A stretch of DNA of 64,000 bases from Gloeocapsopsis sp. IPPAS B-1203 (GTDB lineage Bacteria; Cyanobacteriota; Cyanobacteriia; Cyanobacteriales; Chroococcidiopsidaceae). The stretch covers positions 223,243 through 287,242 of the forward strand of contig NZ_PEIG01000007.1 in assembly GCF_002749975.1 (NCBI RefSeq), written 5' to 3'. Under the pieces are notes generated by a model. That model ran no database searches. It was not told the origin of the DNA and saw nothing but the letters and a program-made list of their open reading frames with translations. The translations under genes were made by a program, and so were the position numbers. Shown piece after piece: positions 1 through 9,316 of the stretch. Each line of letters opens with the position of its first letter. Within the stretch, counting starts at the first letter, position 1.

Positions 1-1
1 A

Positions 2-523
2 CGCGAAGCCCTGCAGATTTTAGAGCAGGAAATTCCCGATATGATTATTTGCGACGTGATGATGCCAGAAATGGACGGCTACACGTTTGTCAATAATGTA
101 CGCCAAGACGAAAGAATCAGCTGGATTCCAGTTTTGTTCCTTTCAGCTAAAGGTCAAAGTCAAGATCGAGTTAAAGGTCTGAACACAGGTGCTGATGTTT
201 ATATGGTCAAGCCATTTGAGCCAGAAGAACTTGTAGCACAGGTAGAAGCATCTTTAAAACAGGCGTATCGCCGTACTCAGCAAACAAATAACGGTAGTGA
301 GGTTGCACCTAAAATTCAAGTTCCTTTTGATGTTCATCTGACTCAAACTGAACTGAAGGTTGTGCAGTTTGTTGCTAGAGGTTTAGCAAACCGTGATATT
401 GCTGAAGAACTTAATGTTAGTCAGCGGACTGTAGAAAGTCACGTTTCAAATATGCTGGGTAAAACAGGCTTACATAACCGTACAGAATTAGCGCGGTGGG
501 CAATTGAAAATCAGATGGCGTGA
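2..523 (+). CDS. LuxR/NarL-type response regulator, Ycf29-like (5' end outside window)
   Basis: A two-component response regulator that probably controls transcription after phosphorylation. The reading frame is open from base 2, so the N-terminus lies outside the window. The visible part starts inside the receiver domain: CDVMMPEMDGY carries the phospho-acceptor Asp, and the Lys of VKPFEPEEL matches the conserved receiver Lys. A short linker leads to a C-terminal LuxR-type helix-turn-helix (LTQTELKVVQFVARGLANRD, then VSQRTVESHVSNML). The receiver phrase with SAKG and the ending NRTELARWAIEN resemble the plastid and cyanobacterial Ycf29 family as I remember it; that naming is by recall. The partner kinase is not visible and the target genes are unknown. 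Confidence 0.85.
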   Translation, partial: REALQILEQEIPDMIICDVMMPEMDGYTFVNNVRQDERISWIPVLFLSAKGQSQDRVKGLNTGADVYMVKPFEPEELVAQVEASLKQAYRRTQQTNNGSEVAPKIQVPFDVHLTQTELKVVQFVARGLANRDIAEELNVSQRTVESHVSNMLGKTGLHNRTELARWAIENQMA

Positions 524-712
524 TCAACTTCAACTATTGAGCGATTATCTAGTTATCTAGTTATGCTCTACTACCTAAGTAGATTTATATTTCTGCAAGT
601 AAATCAACATAAAATTCAGATTCAGATACAGTTTTCAGCTACTTGATTTCTAATATCTGAGTCTGTTGAATTATGCAAATTCACTTAATAGGATAAGGCT
701 GGTAATTTTTTA

Positions 713-871
713 TTACCATCCGTCTTCTTCTGAAGGTAGCTGGTTCCAAATTTCTAAATCTAATTCATTGAAATAGATTAGGGCATTTTGAATTTGTTGG
801 CTGGTTCCTCGTAGTTCTAAATCAAACCAGCCATCATCACGCCCGTTAGGGTTGAGTAATAATGACCTATT
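713..871 (-). pseudogene. Remnant of a NIL-domain protein gene
   Basis: The minus strand directly downstream of cysW reads about 50 residues, including NGRDDGWFDLELRGTSQQIQ and LDLEIWNQLPSEEDGW, then a TAA at 713-715. This matches the C-terminal half of the NIL domain that cyanobacteria often encode as a small protein beside sulfate ABC genes. No start codon or N-terminal half exists: the frame runs into a stop overlapping the end of cysW. I read it as a 5'-truncated relic. Translation as a C-terminal tail by re-initiation is a less likely alternative. Confidence 0.6.
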
Positions 872-1742
872 CCTCTACATCCTTAATGCTAGTTTTGCGT
901 TCTAAAATTTCTTTAAGTACTAAGGTAACTAGCGCTAAACAAGCGAGTAATACCGATGCAGCAAATGCTGCTTGTGACTCGTATTGCTTATAAGCTTCTT
1001 CAACATATAGTGGTAACGTTTGTGTTTTACGAATAATGTTGCCAGATACAACAGAGACAGCACCAAATTCACCCATGACTCTAGCGTTAGTCAAAATCAC
1101 ACCGTAAAGTAAACCCCAGCGAATGTTAGGAAGGGTAACACGCCAAAATATTTGCCAATCTTTTGCCCCTAAGGTTTTAGCAGCTTCTTCTTGATCTGTA
1201 CCAGCTTCTTCTAATACAGGAATCACCTCTCTAGCGACGAAAGGCATAGTAATAAAAGCACTGGCAATAATCATTGCTGGTAGTGCAAATATAATTCTGA
1301 TATTAATTGCTTCTAGACTCGGTCCCAACCAACCGCTTCTTCCGTAAAGCAATACCAACATCAACCCTGCAACTACAGGAGACACAGCAAAGGGTAAGTC
1401 TATAATGCTAACGACTAAAGCACGACCGCGAAACTTGTGTCGCGTAATTGCCCAAGCTGCACACAAGCCAAAAATAGTGTTGATTGGTACAACAATTAAA
1501 GCAATTAGTAATGTTAATCGAATAGCATTGATAAATGCTGCATCGGAGAAATTTGCAAAGAAAGGTCCTACTCCACTTCTAAAAGCTTGGACGAAAACGT
1601 TGATTGCAGGAAAAAATAATACTAACGCAAGATAGGCAACTGCAATTCCAATGAGTGCAATTTTTACCCATGAGGCTTCTTTTGTTTGAGAACCTGCTTT
1701 ATTTTGGGCAACTACGTCGCCACTCAAAGCATTAGACCTCAT
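867..1742 (-). CDS. cysW: Sulfate/thiosulfate ABC transporter permease CysW
   Basis: Inner-membrane permease of the sulfate/thiosulfate importer, pairing with CysT to form the channel. The 291-residue product has a polar N-terminus and then about six hydrophobic segments. The cytoplasmic EAA loop that contacts the ATPase is visible as [20 protein letters not shown]. Its start overlaps the end of cysT by 11 bp, which points to translational coupling in an sbpA-cysT-cysW operon. The usual next gene, the ATPase cysA, is absent. The NIL-domain relic follows instead, so an ATPase encoded elsewhere must energise the system. Confidence 0.93.
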   Translation of the reverse strand: MRSNALSGDVVAQNKAGSQTKEASWVKIALIGIAVAYLALVLFFPAINVFVQAFRSGVGPFFANFSDAAFINAIRLTLLIALIVVPINTIFGLCAAWAITRHKFRGRALVVSIIDLPFAVSPVVAGLMLVLLYGRSGWLGPSLEAINIRIIFALPAMIIASAFITMPFVAREVIPVLEEAGTDQEEAAKTLGAKDWQIFWRVTLPNIRWGLLYGVILTNARVMGEFGAVSVVSGNIIRKTQTLPLYVEEAYKQYESQAAFAASVLLACLALVTLVLKEILERKTSIKDVEE

Positions 1743-2577
1743 ATCGTCTCCTCCAAGCTTGTAATAAATTGATCCCCACGAGAATAAGTAGCGAAATTAA
1801 TAATAAAACGGTACCGATGACAGTTGCGCCTGCATAGTCGTATTGCTCTAAGCGTTGGAAAATCAGTACAGATGCAATTAAATCCTTAAATGCGATATTG
1901 GAAGCAATAATCACAATCGAACCGTACTCCCCTACTGCACGCGAAAAGCCTAATGCGACTCCTGTAAGCAACGCTGGCAATAATGGTGGTAAGACTACAC
2001 GCCAAAAGGTTTGGATGCGAGAAGCACCTAAACTCCAAGCAGCTTCTTCAACATCAATGTCTAATTCTTGTAAAACTGGTTGCAGCGATCGCACGACAAA
2101 TGGTAAGGAGATAAACAGCATTGCTACCCCGACGCCCAACCGTGTAAATGCGATTCTGATGCCCAAAGGAGCGAGTAATGAACCAATCCAACCTGTTTCG
2201 CTATAAACAGATACTAAGGTTAATCCAGCAACAGCTGTTGGTAAAGCAAATGGTAAATCGATTGCTGCATCAATAAATCGCTTCAAGGGAAAATCGTATC
2301 GTACTAAAACCCAAGCGATTAAAGTTCCAAATACTGCATTCACAGCGGCTGCAACTATTGCAGTAACAAAGGTGACATCATAAGCGGAGAGCGCTATAGG
2401 ACTTGTGGCAATTTGCCAAAACTCAGCTGGTGATACCGTTGCAGCCCTCAAAAATAACGCAGCAACTGGTAAAAACAGCATGAACGTCATGTAAGTGATT
2501 GTAATTCGCCAAGGCCATGTCAGGTGGAACTTGGGATTTTTACGTACAGGAACAGGTTGAGTAGAGGATGCCGCCAT
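1732..2577 (-). CDS. cysT: Sulfate/thiosulfate ABC transporter permease CysT
   Basis: Partner permease of CysW in sulfate/thiosulfate import (also called CysU). The 281 residues hold about six membrane helices, with the ATPase-contact loop [20 protein letters not shown]. It sits between sbpA (79 bp upstream) and cysW (11-bp overlap) on the same strand, consistent with one transcript reading away from the sbpA promoter. Length and order match cyanobacterial sulfate operons. Confidence 0.93.
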   Translation of the reverse strand: MAASSTQPVPVRKNPKFHLTWPWRITITYMTFMLFLPVAALFLRAATVSPAEFWQIATSPIALSAYDVTFVTAIVAAAVNAVFGTLIAWVLVRYDFPLKRFIDAAIDLPFALPTAVAGLTLVSVYSETGWIGSLLAPLGIRIAFTRLGVGVAMLFISLPFVVRSLQPVLQELDIDVEEAAWSLGASRIQTFWRVVLPPLLPALLTGVALGFSRAVGEYGSIVIIASNIAFKDLIASVLIFQRLEQYDYAGATVIGTVLLLISLLILVGINLLQAWRRRYEV

Positions 2578-2656
2578 AAATTAAGCACAATATATTGTGT
2601 GTGGTAGTTGTTGAGTTACTTCTTGAAGAAGCAATCGCTTTTTTGTAGCACAATGC

Positions 2657-3718
2657 CTATCTTGCTGCAGCCAAACTAGCTTGAATCTTGTCAAACTCAG
2701 CGCCATCTTCAAAAAATTGCTGTTGTACGGTGTTCCAACCTCCTAGATCTTGCACTGTAAATAATGTTTCTATCTTGGGATACTTATGTGCAAATTCTTG
2801 TTCTACCGTAGGGTCAACAGGCCTAAATCCTACTTTGGCAAACTCGCGTTGCGCGGTAGGAGTAAATAGAAATTGAACAAAAGCTTCTGCTACTTCGCGA
2901 TTACCGTGTCTATCAACATTTCTGTCTACTACTGCGATCGGATTATCGATCGATATATTGACTTTAGGAACTATATATGGTAGCTTTTCTCCTCGTTGTG
3001 CTGCCAAGATAACTTCATTTTCGTAGTTAATCAAAGCATCGCCTTCTTCTTGGTTGAAGAAGACATCGCTAGCTTCACGTGCATCTCGTGGTAGCACAGG
3101 GGCATTTTGATAAACTTCTCTAGTAAAATTTAAAGCTTGCTCGTTGCTTCCTCCGGTTTCTTTCATTGCGCCCCACAATGCTAAAAAGTTCCACCGCGCC
3201 CCTCCAGAAGTTTTCGGATTAGCTGTAACCACTCTTACGTTATTTTTGGTTAAATCTGACCAAGTTTGAATACCTTGAGGATTGCCTTCACGAGTGACAA
3301 TAGCGGCGACAGACTTATGTACAATTGCGTTGTTTGGCGCTTCTTTTTCCCATCCTGGTTGGATCAAGCCTGCTTTTTCAACTTTTTTCATATCAAGCGC
3401 TAATGCTAGTGCTACAACATCAGCATTTAAACCATCTACCACCGCACGAGTTTGCGCACCAGAACCACCGTAACTTTCGTTAAATAGTACGTCTTGGTTA
3501 TGCTGCTGTTTCCACATTGCCGTAAACTGCGGAATAATTTCTTTGTATGCAGCTTTTGTAACAGCGTAGGACACAAGTGTAATCTCTACATCGCGGTTTT
3601 GGGCACTAGAAGGCGCACAGGACGCCATCCCTACACTTAATCCGACTCCTACCAAAAATAGGGACACAAACTTCTTCCACGATGCTCGTAGCGTTGGGAT
3701 AATTTGCAGCAGCCCCAT
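2657..3718 (-). CDS. sbpA: Sulfate-binding lipoprotein SbpA
   Basis: Periplasmic sulfate-binding component that delivers substrate to CysT/CysW. The 353-residue product opens with a basic N-terminus, a hydrophobic stretch and a lipobox-like LSVGMASC, so it is probably lipid-anchored after cleavage before Cys. Family features include VSYAVTKAAYKEIIPQF, the SYGGSGAQTRAVVDGLNADV binding region and the TSGGARWNFLALWG block. It is the first gene of the operon. A palindromic sequence lies 20 to 45 bp upstream of its start and may be the sulfur-responsive control site. Confidence 0.93.
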   Translation of the reverse strand: MGLLQIIPTLRASWKKFVSLFLVGVGLSVGMASCAPSSAQNRDVEITLVSYAVTKAAYKEIIPQFTAMWKQQHNQDVLFNESYGGSGAQTRAVVDGLNADVVALALALDMKKVEKAGLIQPGWEKEAPNNAIVHKSVAAIVTREGNPQGIQTWSDLTKNNVRVVTANPKTSGGARWNFLALWGAMKETGGSNEQALNFTREVYQNAPVLPRDAREASDVFFNQEEGDALINYENEVILAAQRGEKLPYIVPKVNISIDNPIAVVDRNVDRHGNREVAEAFVQFLFTPTAQREFAKVGFRPVDPTVEQEFAHKYPKIETLFTVQDLGGWNTVQQQFFEDGAEFDKIQASLAAAR

Positions 3719-3738
3719 GAAACCCTCTCCTTTAAACT

Positions 3739-3762
3739 CCGGTTATTCGGTCGGGATACCGG
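3739..3762. promoter_or_regulatory. Palindromic candidate operator upstream of sbpA
   Basis: Just upstream of the sbpA start the sequence holds CCGGT (3739-3743) and its complement ACCGG (3758-3762), separated by 14 bp. A nested CGGT at 3748-3751 can pair with the same right arm. The position suits repression or activation of the sulfate operon. The regulator is unknown; Rrf2- or CysR-type sulfur regulators are possibilities only. Confidence 0.4.
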
Positions 3763-4070
3763 ATTTAATTCCCTGGATGTCGATTATACACAGCAAATAG
3801 GAGAAAAGCAACGCAACTCAGCAAGTGCGATCGCTGAGTTTTTGTCAGTAAAATTCGGTGTAGCTTTAAGCTTTTTGGTAAGGAACAACTACAGTTCTGT
3901 TAAGGCTTCTCAGAATCGCAGACGCCCTACGACTGAAGTCGGGGCTATCCAGGCAAAGTGTACCTTCGTACACTAAAATTAAGACTTTTAAAAAGGTTAA
4001 AGCATGCCTTACCTATACCTGCGGGAAGCCCTTTCGCGTTTATAGTGTGTGAATTCATTCGCCCAGTATT
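3763..4070. other. Intergenic region with two small palindromes
   Basis: No convincing coding sequence. It holds CGAC-TGAA-GTCG at 3930-3941 and AGTGTAC-CTTC-GTACACT at 3957-3974. These belong to the hairpin family with four-base loops found at several other intergenic sites in the window. The rest looks like the sbpA 5' region and decayed spacer. Confidence 0.5.
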
Positions 4071-4277
4071 CTATAGTTCCGGTTCGCCCTGAATTTTGCG
4101 GCGAAAAGCTTCTTCCATAATTTTGATCCCTGCTTCGTCTAAAGGGGCTGGATACTTTTTGGCATTAGGATCGCGACGATTTACAAATAACTCATAGATA
4201 GCTTCATCATCATGAGTAGCGATAATATAAGCCCTGAGTTCCGCTCTACTCATTTCTTTAAAGTTAGGTTTGTTCAT
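4071..4277 (-). CDS. DUF6887-like small cyanobacterial protein
   Basis: A 68-residue protein starting MNKPNFKEMSRAELRAYII and containing NRRDPNAKKYPAP. It resembles the short cyanobacterial DUF6887 family, which commonly lies directly after a DUF6888 gene. I chose the ATG at 4277 because it matches the family start; an upstream start would add 14 residues translated from the overlapping neighbour. The start overlaps the end of the upstream gene by 14 bp. Function is unknown. The strict pairing suggests a two-protein unit. Confidence 0.75.
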   Translation of the reverse strand: MNKPNFKEMSRAELRAYIIATHDDEAIYELFVNRRDPNAKKYPAPLDEAGIKIMEEAFRRKIQGEPEL

Positions 4278-4458
4278 CAGCAAACTCCCACAATCCGTTG
4301 CGACAAACGACAATTTCAAGATTTTCGTTTATTCCAGCCAAAATAAACACATTTCCAGTGCTGTCATCGTAGCGAAATAAATGAATAGGCTGGAAGCAGT
4401 TAGAAAGCATCTGACATACGCGCAAACAAGCAAAAGCTTGATCTACAGTCGGTTGAAT
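4264..4458 (-). CDS. DUF6888-like small protein with no standard start codon
   Basis: The minus strand encodes about 64 residues (PTVDQAFACLRVCQMLSNCF, PIHLFRYDDSTGNVFILAG) that match what I recall of the cyanobacterial DUF6888 family. The end overlaps the DUF6887-like gene. There is no in-frame ATG, GTG or TTG before the conserved region. A perfect AGGAGG (4467-4472 on the complement) stands 8 bases before an ATT codon (4456-4458), so ATT may be the start. The alternative is a mutated start and a dying gene. Confidence 0.6.
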   Translation of the reverse strand: MQPTVDQAFACLRVCQMLSNCFQPIHLFRYDDSTGNVFILAGINENLEIVVCRNGLWEFADEQT

Positions 4459-4475
4459 GTGATTTACCTCCTATG

Positions 4476-5864
4476 TTAAAACTCTGCACTTAATGGCGAT
4501 CGCGGGAAAGGAATCACATCGCGGATATTACCCATACCTGTCATAAATTGCACCAAGCGTTCAAACCCTAAGCCAAAACCTGCGTGAGGCACTGTACCAT
4601 AACGGCGTAAATCTAAATACCACCACAAATCAGCAGGATTCATACCTTGAGCTTGAATTCTACGCTCTAGTACGTCTAATCTTTCTTCCCGTTGCGAACC
4701 GCCGACAATCTCCCCAATCTTAGGTGCAAGAATATCCATTGCTGCAACGGTTTTTTGATCGTCGTTGAGCCGCATATAAAATGCTTTAATCTCCACGGGA
4801 TAGTCAGAAACAATCACAGGTTTTTTAAATAACTGTTCTGCTAAATAACGCTCGTGTTCTGATTGTAAATCTAAGCCCCACTTGACAGGATACTCGAACT
4901 GTGCATTGGATTTTTCTAAAAGTGCGATCGCTTCTGTATAAGTAATTCGCTCAAACTGGTTATTAATAATATTCTCAGCCGTTGCAATGACTGAGTTATC
5001 AATTCGTTGGTTAAAGAACTCCATATCTTCGGGGCAAGTCTCTAACACATATTTGAAGATATGCTTGAGAAACGCCTCAGCTAAATCCATGTTTCCCTGA
5101 AGATCGCAAAATGCCATTTCAGGCTCAATCATCCAAAATTCGGCTAAATGGCGCGATGTATTAGAGTTTTCGGCGCGGAAAGTGGGACCAAATGTGTAAA
5201 CATTACTAAATGCCATTGCCATGACTTCGGCTTCGAGTTGCCCACTCACGGTAAGATATGCCTTGCCACCGAAAAAATCTTGGCTATAATCAACATCTTG
5301 AGTTTCTGTGCGCGGAACATCTTTGAGATCAAAGCCTGTGACAGTAAATAATTCTCCTGCACCTTCACAATCGTTACGCGTGATAATTGGCGTATGTACC
5401 CACAAAAAGCCGCGTTCTTGAAAGAATTGATGCACAGCGGTTGCACAAGCATTACGTACGCGAAAAACTGCACCTAAAGAATTAGTACGCGATCGCAAAT
5501 GTCCAATGGTGCGTAAAAATTCAAACGAATGACGTTTCTTTTGCAGGGGATATGTTTCGGGATCAGCTTCCCCGTAAACTTTCACGCTTTGGGCTTGTAG
5601 TTCTATGCGTTGTCCCTTACCTTGCGAAGCAACAAGTTTTCCGGTAACTTCAACAGATGATCCAGTATTTGTTTGCTTTAACAGAGACTCGTATTCTGGC
5701 ATTTCAGCATTGAGTACGACTTGCAGGCTAGCTAAAGAAGAACCATCGTTAACTTCAATGAAAGCAAATCCCTTGAGATCGCGTTTTGTCCGTACCCAAC
5801 CTTGAATTGATACAGTCTCATCCGGTTGACCGTGCCGCAAAATATCTATAATCCGTTTGTGCAT
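4476..5864 (-). CDS. asnS: Asparaginyl-tRNA synthetase
   Basis: Class IIb aminoacyl-tRNA synthetase that charges tRNA-Asn in the cytoplasm. The N-terminal OB-fold anticodon-binding domain ([20 protein letters not shown]) is followed by the class II core, with motif 2 around [20 protein letters not shown] and motif 3 at [12 protein letters not shown]. The start is taken at ATG 5864 (MHKRIIDIL), giving 462 residues. A TTG 12 bases upstream would only add MLLF. Length and motifs are those of a complete enzyme. Confidence 0.96.
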   Translation of the reverse strand: MHKRIIDILRHGQPDETVSIQGWVRTKRDLKGFAFIEVNDGSSLASLQVVLNAEMPEYESLLKQTNTGSSVEVTGKLVASQGKGQRIELQAQSVKVYGEADPETYPLQKKRHSFEFLRTIGHLRSRTNSLGAVFRVRNACATAVHQFFQERGFLWVHTPIITRNDCEGAGELFTVTGFDLKDVPRTETQDVDYSQDFFGGKAYLTVSGQLEAEVMAMAFSNVYTFGPTFRAENSNTSRHLAEFWMIEPEMAFCDLQGNMDLAEAFLKHIFKYVLETCPEDMEFFNQRIDNSVIATAENIINNQFERITYTEAIALLEKSNAQFEYPVKWGLDLQSEHERYLAEQLFKKPVIVSDYPVEIKAFYMRLNDDQKTVAAMDILAPKIGEIVGGSQREERLDVLERRIQAQGMNPADLWWYLDLRRYGTVPHAGFGLGFERLVQFMTGMGNIRDVIPFPRSPLSAEF

Positions 5865-5952
5865 GAATAGAAGCAATCCTTGCGCAGCAACAATGGCAAA
5901 TGTAAAGATTATTATAGTTTCCTAGACGCTGGCAGGCGCGAAGCCTACGTCA

Positions 5953-6288
5953 CTACCCTACACAGGATCGTAACATCCACCCGATGAGTATTCCTAAACC
6001 ACCAAAGCGTACAGCTTGCCAAAATGGTTCTCTTAGGCTTCCCCAAGAAAACAATTGACTTTCTAAATTCACTTCGATTTCTTCAAGTTCGGCTTTGATG
6101 CGGTTTAGTTCATCTGGAAATTCTTTTGTTCTACCAAGTTCTTTTTGGCGCTGCTGAAGTGTTGCTTGACGGTGTAAGTCGTTTTGCACTTGGCTGTAGC
6201 GTTGTTTTAATGCAACGAGCGATCGCTCTATTTCTGCAAGCGATCGCTCTATTTCACTTGATAATGGATCTGGGGGCGACTGCGCCAT
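5953..6288 (-). CDS. Small coiled-coil protein with a C-terminal membrane segment
   Basis: A 111-residue protein of unknown function. Residues 10 to 80 are Glu/Gln/Arg-rich with heptad-like spacing, including a tandem ERSLAEIERSLVALK, and suggest a coiled coil. The C-terminus has a short hydrophobic segment (FGGLGILIGWML) that may anchor it in a membrane. It is similar in style to small conserved cyanobacterial proteins, but I do not recognise a named family. Confidence 0.6.
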   Translation of the reverse strand: MAQSPPDPLSSEIERSLAEIERSLVALKQRYSQVQNDLHRQATLQQRQKELGRTKEFPDELNRIKAELEEIEVNLESQLFSWGSLREPFWQAVRFGGLGILIGWMLRSCVG

Positions 6289-6391
6289 ATGAAATATTTA
6301 ATATTTGTGTATCCTATATTGCAAACCTCAGAGCAACTGGTATGCATCCAAGATTATAGGTAAGAATAAGTAAAATGATTTTTTCGTAACT

Positions 6392-6670
6392 ATGTTGCAA
6401 GCTAACCAGAACAAGAATTCTGTTCAAGACCTTAGCACTTTAGAATTAGCTCAAGCTTTAATGGCAAAACTCGCGATATCTCCCCAAGACTGGCATCGAT
6501 TAAAGTCTAACCGCAAAGTACGTGCGAGTGAACAAGCTGCGGCAGCAATTATATTTCTGCTCAAGGATCAACCCGAAGAAGCTTTACAACGATTACAGCA
6601 AGCATCTGGCTGGTTAGATCGTTCGATTTCGGCACCACCTTGCCCTACACATGGACATAATAGAGAGTAG
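6392..6670 (+). CDS. Conserved small cyanobacterial protein (possibly DUF6439)
   Basis: A 92-residue soluble protein, mostly helical in appearance (LSTLELAQALMAKLAISPQD, RASEQAAAAIIFLLKDQPEE), ending in a His/Cys-containing tail (PPCPTHGHNRE). It looks like the short conserved DUF6439-type proteins of cyanobacteria; that label is from memory and uncertain. It stands alone between two minus-strand genes. Confidence 0.6.
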   Translation: MLQANQNKNSVQDLSTLELAQALMAKLAISPQDWHRLKSNRKVRASEQAAAAIIFLLKDQPEEALQRLQQASGWLDRSISAPPCPTHGHNRE

Positions 6671-6687
6671 GAGCGTGGAGCGAGGTG

Positions 6688-7137
6688 CTAGTGTAATAGC
6701 GGTAGGCGAAAGCGATTATTAAAGTGTTTGCCGAGTCTTAATTCTGTTCCATTGGCGTTCCAATGTACCCGATCAAAAATTTTGTGGAGAATACACAGCC
6801 CCCGACCATTTTCTGATTCTTCGGAGGGTAGGTATTCATGAGGGTTGCCATTACACTCACAGGGGGGAGTAAACCCACAACCTTCATCGGAAATCAACCA
6901 CCAATAGTGGTCGTCTTCTATCTTGAATTTAACGATAACTAACTTGCTGGGATCGAGGTTGTTTCCGTGCTTTGCTGCGTTGACTAATGCTTCTTGAAGT
7001 CCTAAGCGCAGTTCAGCTTGCCATCTACAGGGAACCTCTGCTAAAAGTAAGTCCAAGATTGGACAAAGATAAAGAGTTGAGGCAAAGCTAATTGTACCCC
7101 AGGGACGTCCTAGTGGACGAGGTGAAATAGTAATCAC
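6688..7137 (-). CDS. Anti-sigma regulatory factor, RsbW-like histidine-kinase ATPase
   Basis: A 149-residue stand-alone HATPase_c_2 protein of the kind that phosphorylates anti-sigma-factor antagonists. The N-box is seen in LGLQEALVNAAKHGNN and the G1/G2 region in ISDEGCGFTPP and ESENGRGLCILHKI. No antagonist, sigma factor or PP2C phosphatase lies nearby, so the partner must be elsewhere. Cyanobacteria commonly carry such orphan switch proteins. Confidence 0.85.
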   Translation of the reverse strand: MITISPRPLGRPWGTISFASTLYLCPILDLLLAEVPCRWQAELRLGLQEALVNAAKHGNNLDPSKLVIVKFKIEDDHYWWLISDEGCGFTPPCECNGNPHEYLPSEESENGRGLCILHKIFDRVHWNANGTELRLGKHFNNRFRLPLLH

Positions 7138-7576
7138 AGATCAAAAACCTCGTAACTTTTAGCTAGTAAATATCGGCTGATTTTTTGCTGATTTTAGTTA
7201 CTTATATCCAATTCACTTTGAGCAAAAATAAAATAGATATCAAAAAAATTGGAACATTTCAGAGAAATGCAGTTTGTGATCTGATGCTATAGTCTATTGT
7301 GATAAATATGATTGTGCAGTCATTTAGTTGTATCAAGCTTTCAGCCCTTAAAAGCATAGATTCCTCGCCTTTTCTGCCAATCTATAAACACAGAAGCCCA
7401 ACCTAAGCCGGCTTACCTGTTGATATACCTGTAACCCGTTTTTCTAGCTAAAAAAAATGCAGGTTTATATTTATTCTAACATTTATATGCTTAGAAACAA
7501 TACTTAAAGCATTGGTATGTGCGATCGCAACTGACAATATGATTCAATAAAACACAATTGCTGATAATTGTAAATT
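7138..7576. other. Intergenic region, no gene seen
   Basis: About 440 AT-rich bases between divergent genes. I see no coding signal, tRNA or strong hairpin. It presumably holds the promoter of the anti-sigma gene and spacer before a truncated Uma2 gene. Confidence 0.5.
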
Positions 7577-7819
7577 ATGGTAATGCTGCAACTCAGTCAA
7601 ATTGACGTTTTACCAGGACAACGCATCGTGTTGCAAAATGTAGACTGGCAGCAATTTGAGGACATTATAGCAGAGTTAGGCGAACATCGTAGCTCGCGAA
7701 TTGCCTACAGCCAAGGCACTTTAGAGATTATGACACCGCTGCCAGAACATGAAGTGATAAAGGGGCTTGTAGGAGATATCGTAAAAATCTTACTTGAAGA
7801 AAAAGTGACTATTGACTAG
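7577..7819 (+). pseudogene. Truncated Uma2-family protein gene
   Basis: An 80-residue reading frame resembling the N-terminal part of Uma2-family proteins (restriction-endonuclease-like fold, common in cyanobacteria). It includes EDIIAELGEHRSSRIAYSQG and LEIMTPLPEHEVIKG, then stops after VTID. The family is normally near 180 to 200 residues. The catalytic core is missing, so this is very likely a 3'-truncated relic. The next gene, on the opposite strand, begins only 17 bp later. Confidence 0.75.
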
Positions 7820-7836
7820 TTGCTAGCTACTATCAA

Positions 7837-9234
7837 CTAACTACTGACAAGGAAGGCGGCACATTCTACGTGCGATGTCTGCGGGAAGAAATCAGCAGGT
7901 TGTACTCGAACGAGATCATAGCCTTTTTGACACAGTAACTTGAGATCGCGGGCGAGAGTAGCGACTTTACAGCTAACGTAGACAATTTGTGATGGTTGCA
8001 CTTGCAGTAAAGTTTCAATGACAGTGCGATCGCATCCTTTGCGCGGAGGATCGAGGAAAACAATATCAGGGGTAATTTCTAGTTGTGGTAGCAATTTTTC
8101 AACTGCGCCCACTTGAAAACTGACATTCTTGATGTGATTTAAATTTGCGTTGTGTTGTGCTTGCTGTACTGATGTTGGTTGCAATTCTAAACCAATGGCT
8201 TGTCTAACTTGTGGTGCTAGAGGTAAAGTAAGCGTACCAATCCCACAATAGGCATCGAGTAATATTTCATGTCCTTGTAAATTGAGTTGCTGACTAATTT
8301 CTTGTAGCAAAGCTTCTGCGACTTCGGTATTCACTTGAAAAAATGTCTCTGGGCGGACTTGAAATTGTAGTCCGGCAAATTCTTCAATTAAGTAAGCTTT
8401 TCCGGCAATACACCGAGTTTCTTGCCCAAAAATGGCGTTGGTGCGATCGCTGTTGCGATTGAGGGCTACTCCGACTAACCGTGGGTAGCGTTTTAACCAC
8501 TCTTGAGCTTGATCTGTAATTTCTGGTATCCAATCTTTAACTACCAATGTCAACAGCATTTCTCCAGTGCAACGCCCAATCCGCAAAGCTAAGTGACGAA
8601 TTTGCCCTTTGTGGTGTTTTTCATCGTAGATTTGCCACTTCTGGTTTTGAATATCTTGCTTGACTTCACGCAGTAGCGGATTTAATCGCGAGTCTTGTAC
8701 TGGACATTGATTAAGATTAATTAATTGATGAGTGTTTTTTTGATAGTAACCAGCTTGAACTTGTCCTGTGGCTGAAATTCCTAAAGGATATGTCGCTTTG
8801 TTACGATAGCTTAACGCTGAAGGTGCAGCGAGAACAGAATTAACAAGAGGATTGCTAAAACCGCCAATGCGTTGCAAAGCTTGAATCACTAAATTTCGCT
8901 TTGCTTCTAACTGATATTCATAATTGATATGTTGCCACTGACAACCACCACACTTATCAGCAACAATACAACTCGGACGAATGCGGTGTGGAGACGATGC
9001 GAGTAACTGATAAAGCTTGGCACGAGCGAATTGGGGTTTAGTATAAGTAAGTCGTACTAGGGCGCGATCGCCTGGTACAGTATCAGGAACAAAGACAACG
9101 CGATCGCCAAATCGCCCTACTCCATCGCCAGTATCGCTCAAGTCATCAATGACAACTTCGACTAAATTTCCCTGTTGCCATAAATTTTTTGACTGATTTT
9201 GAGCATCGATATTAGATAATTCTGTTAAAGACAC
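7837..9234 (-). CDS. rlmD: 23S rRNA (uracil-C5)-methyltransferase RlmD
   Basis: SAM-dependent enzyme of the TrmA/RlmD family that methylates a uridine in 23S rRNA. The N-terminal TRAM domain (LVEVVIDDLSDTGDGVGR) is followed by an iron-sulfur motif with Cys spaced CIVADKCGGC, the SAM-binding DAYCGIGTLTLPLA, and the catalytic region IVYVSCKVATLARDL with the nucleophilic Cys. At 465 residues it is full length. Assignment to RlmD rather than a paralogue such as RlmCD rests on general similarity. Confidence 0.88.
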   Translation of the reverse strand: MSLTELSNIDAQNQSKNLWQQGNLVEVVIDDLSDTGDGVGRFGDRVVFVPDTVPGDRALVRLTYTKPQFARAKLYQLLASSPHRIRPSCIVADKCGGCQWQHINYEYQLEAKRNLVIQALQRIGGFSNPLVNSVLAAPSALSYRNKATYPLGISATGQVQAGYYQKNTHQLINLNQCPVQDSRLNPLLREVKQDIQNQKWQIYDEKHHKGQIRHLALRIGRCTGEMLLTLVVKDWIPEITDQAQEWLKRYPRLVGVALNRNSDRTNAIFGQETRCIAGKAYLIEEFAGLQFQVRPETFFQVNTEVAEALLQEISQQLNLQGHEILLDAYCGIGTLTLPLAPQVRQAIGLELQPTSVQQAQHNANLNHIKNVSFQVGAVEKLLPQLEITPDIVFLDPPRKGCDRTVIETLLQVQPSQIVYVSCKVATLARDLKLLCQKGYDLVRVQPADFFPQTSHVECAAFLVSS

Positions 9235-9316
9235 AGTATTCTCTCTCTTTCTTTGAGTGCCACTGACTCGTTAAACTACAAGTGATATTCTTTTGATCTT
9301 TGAGATACCCTTAATC

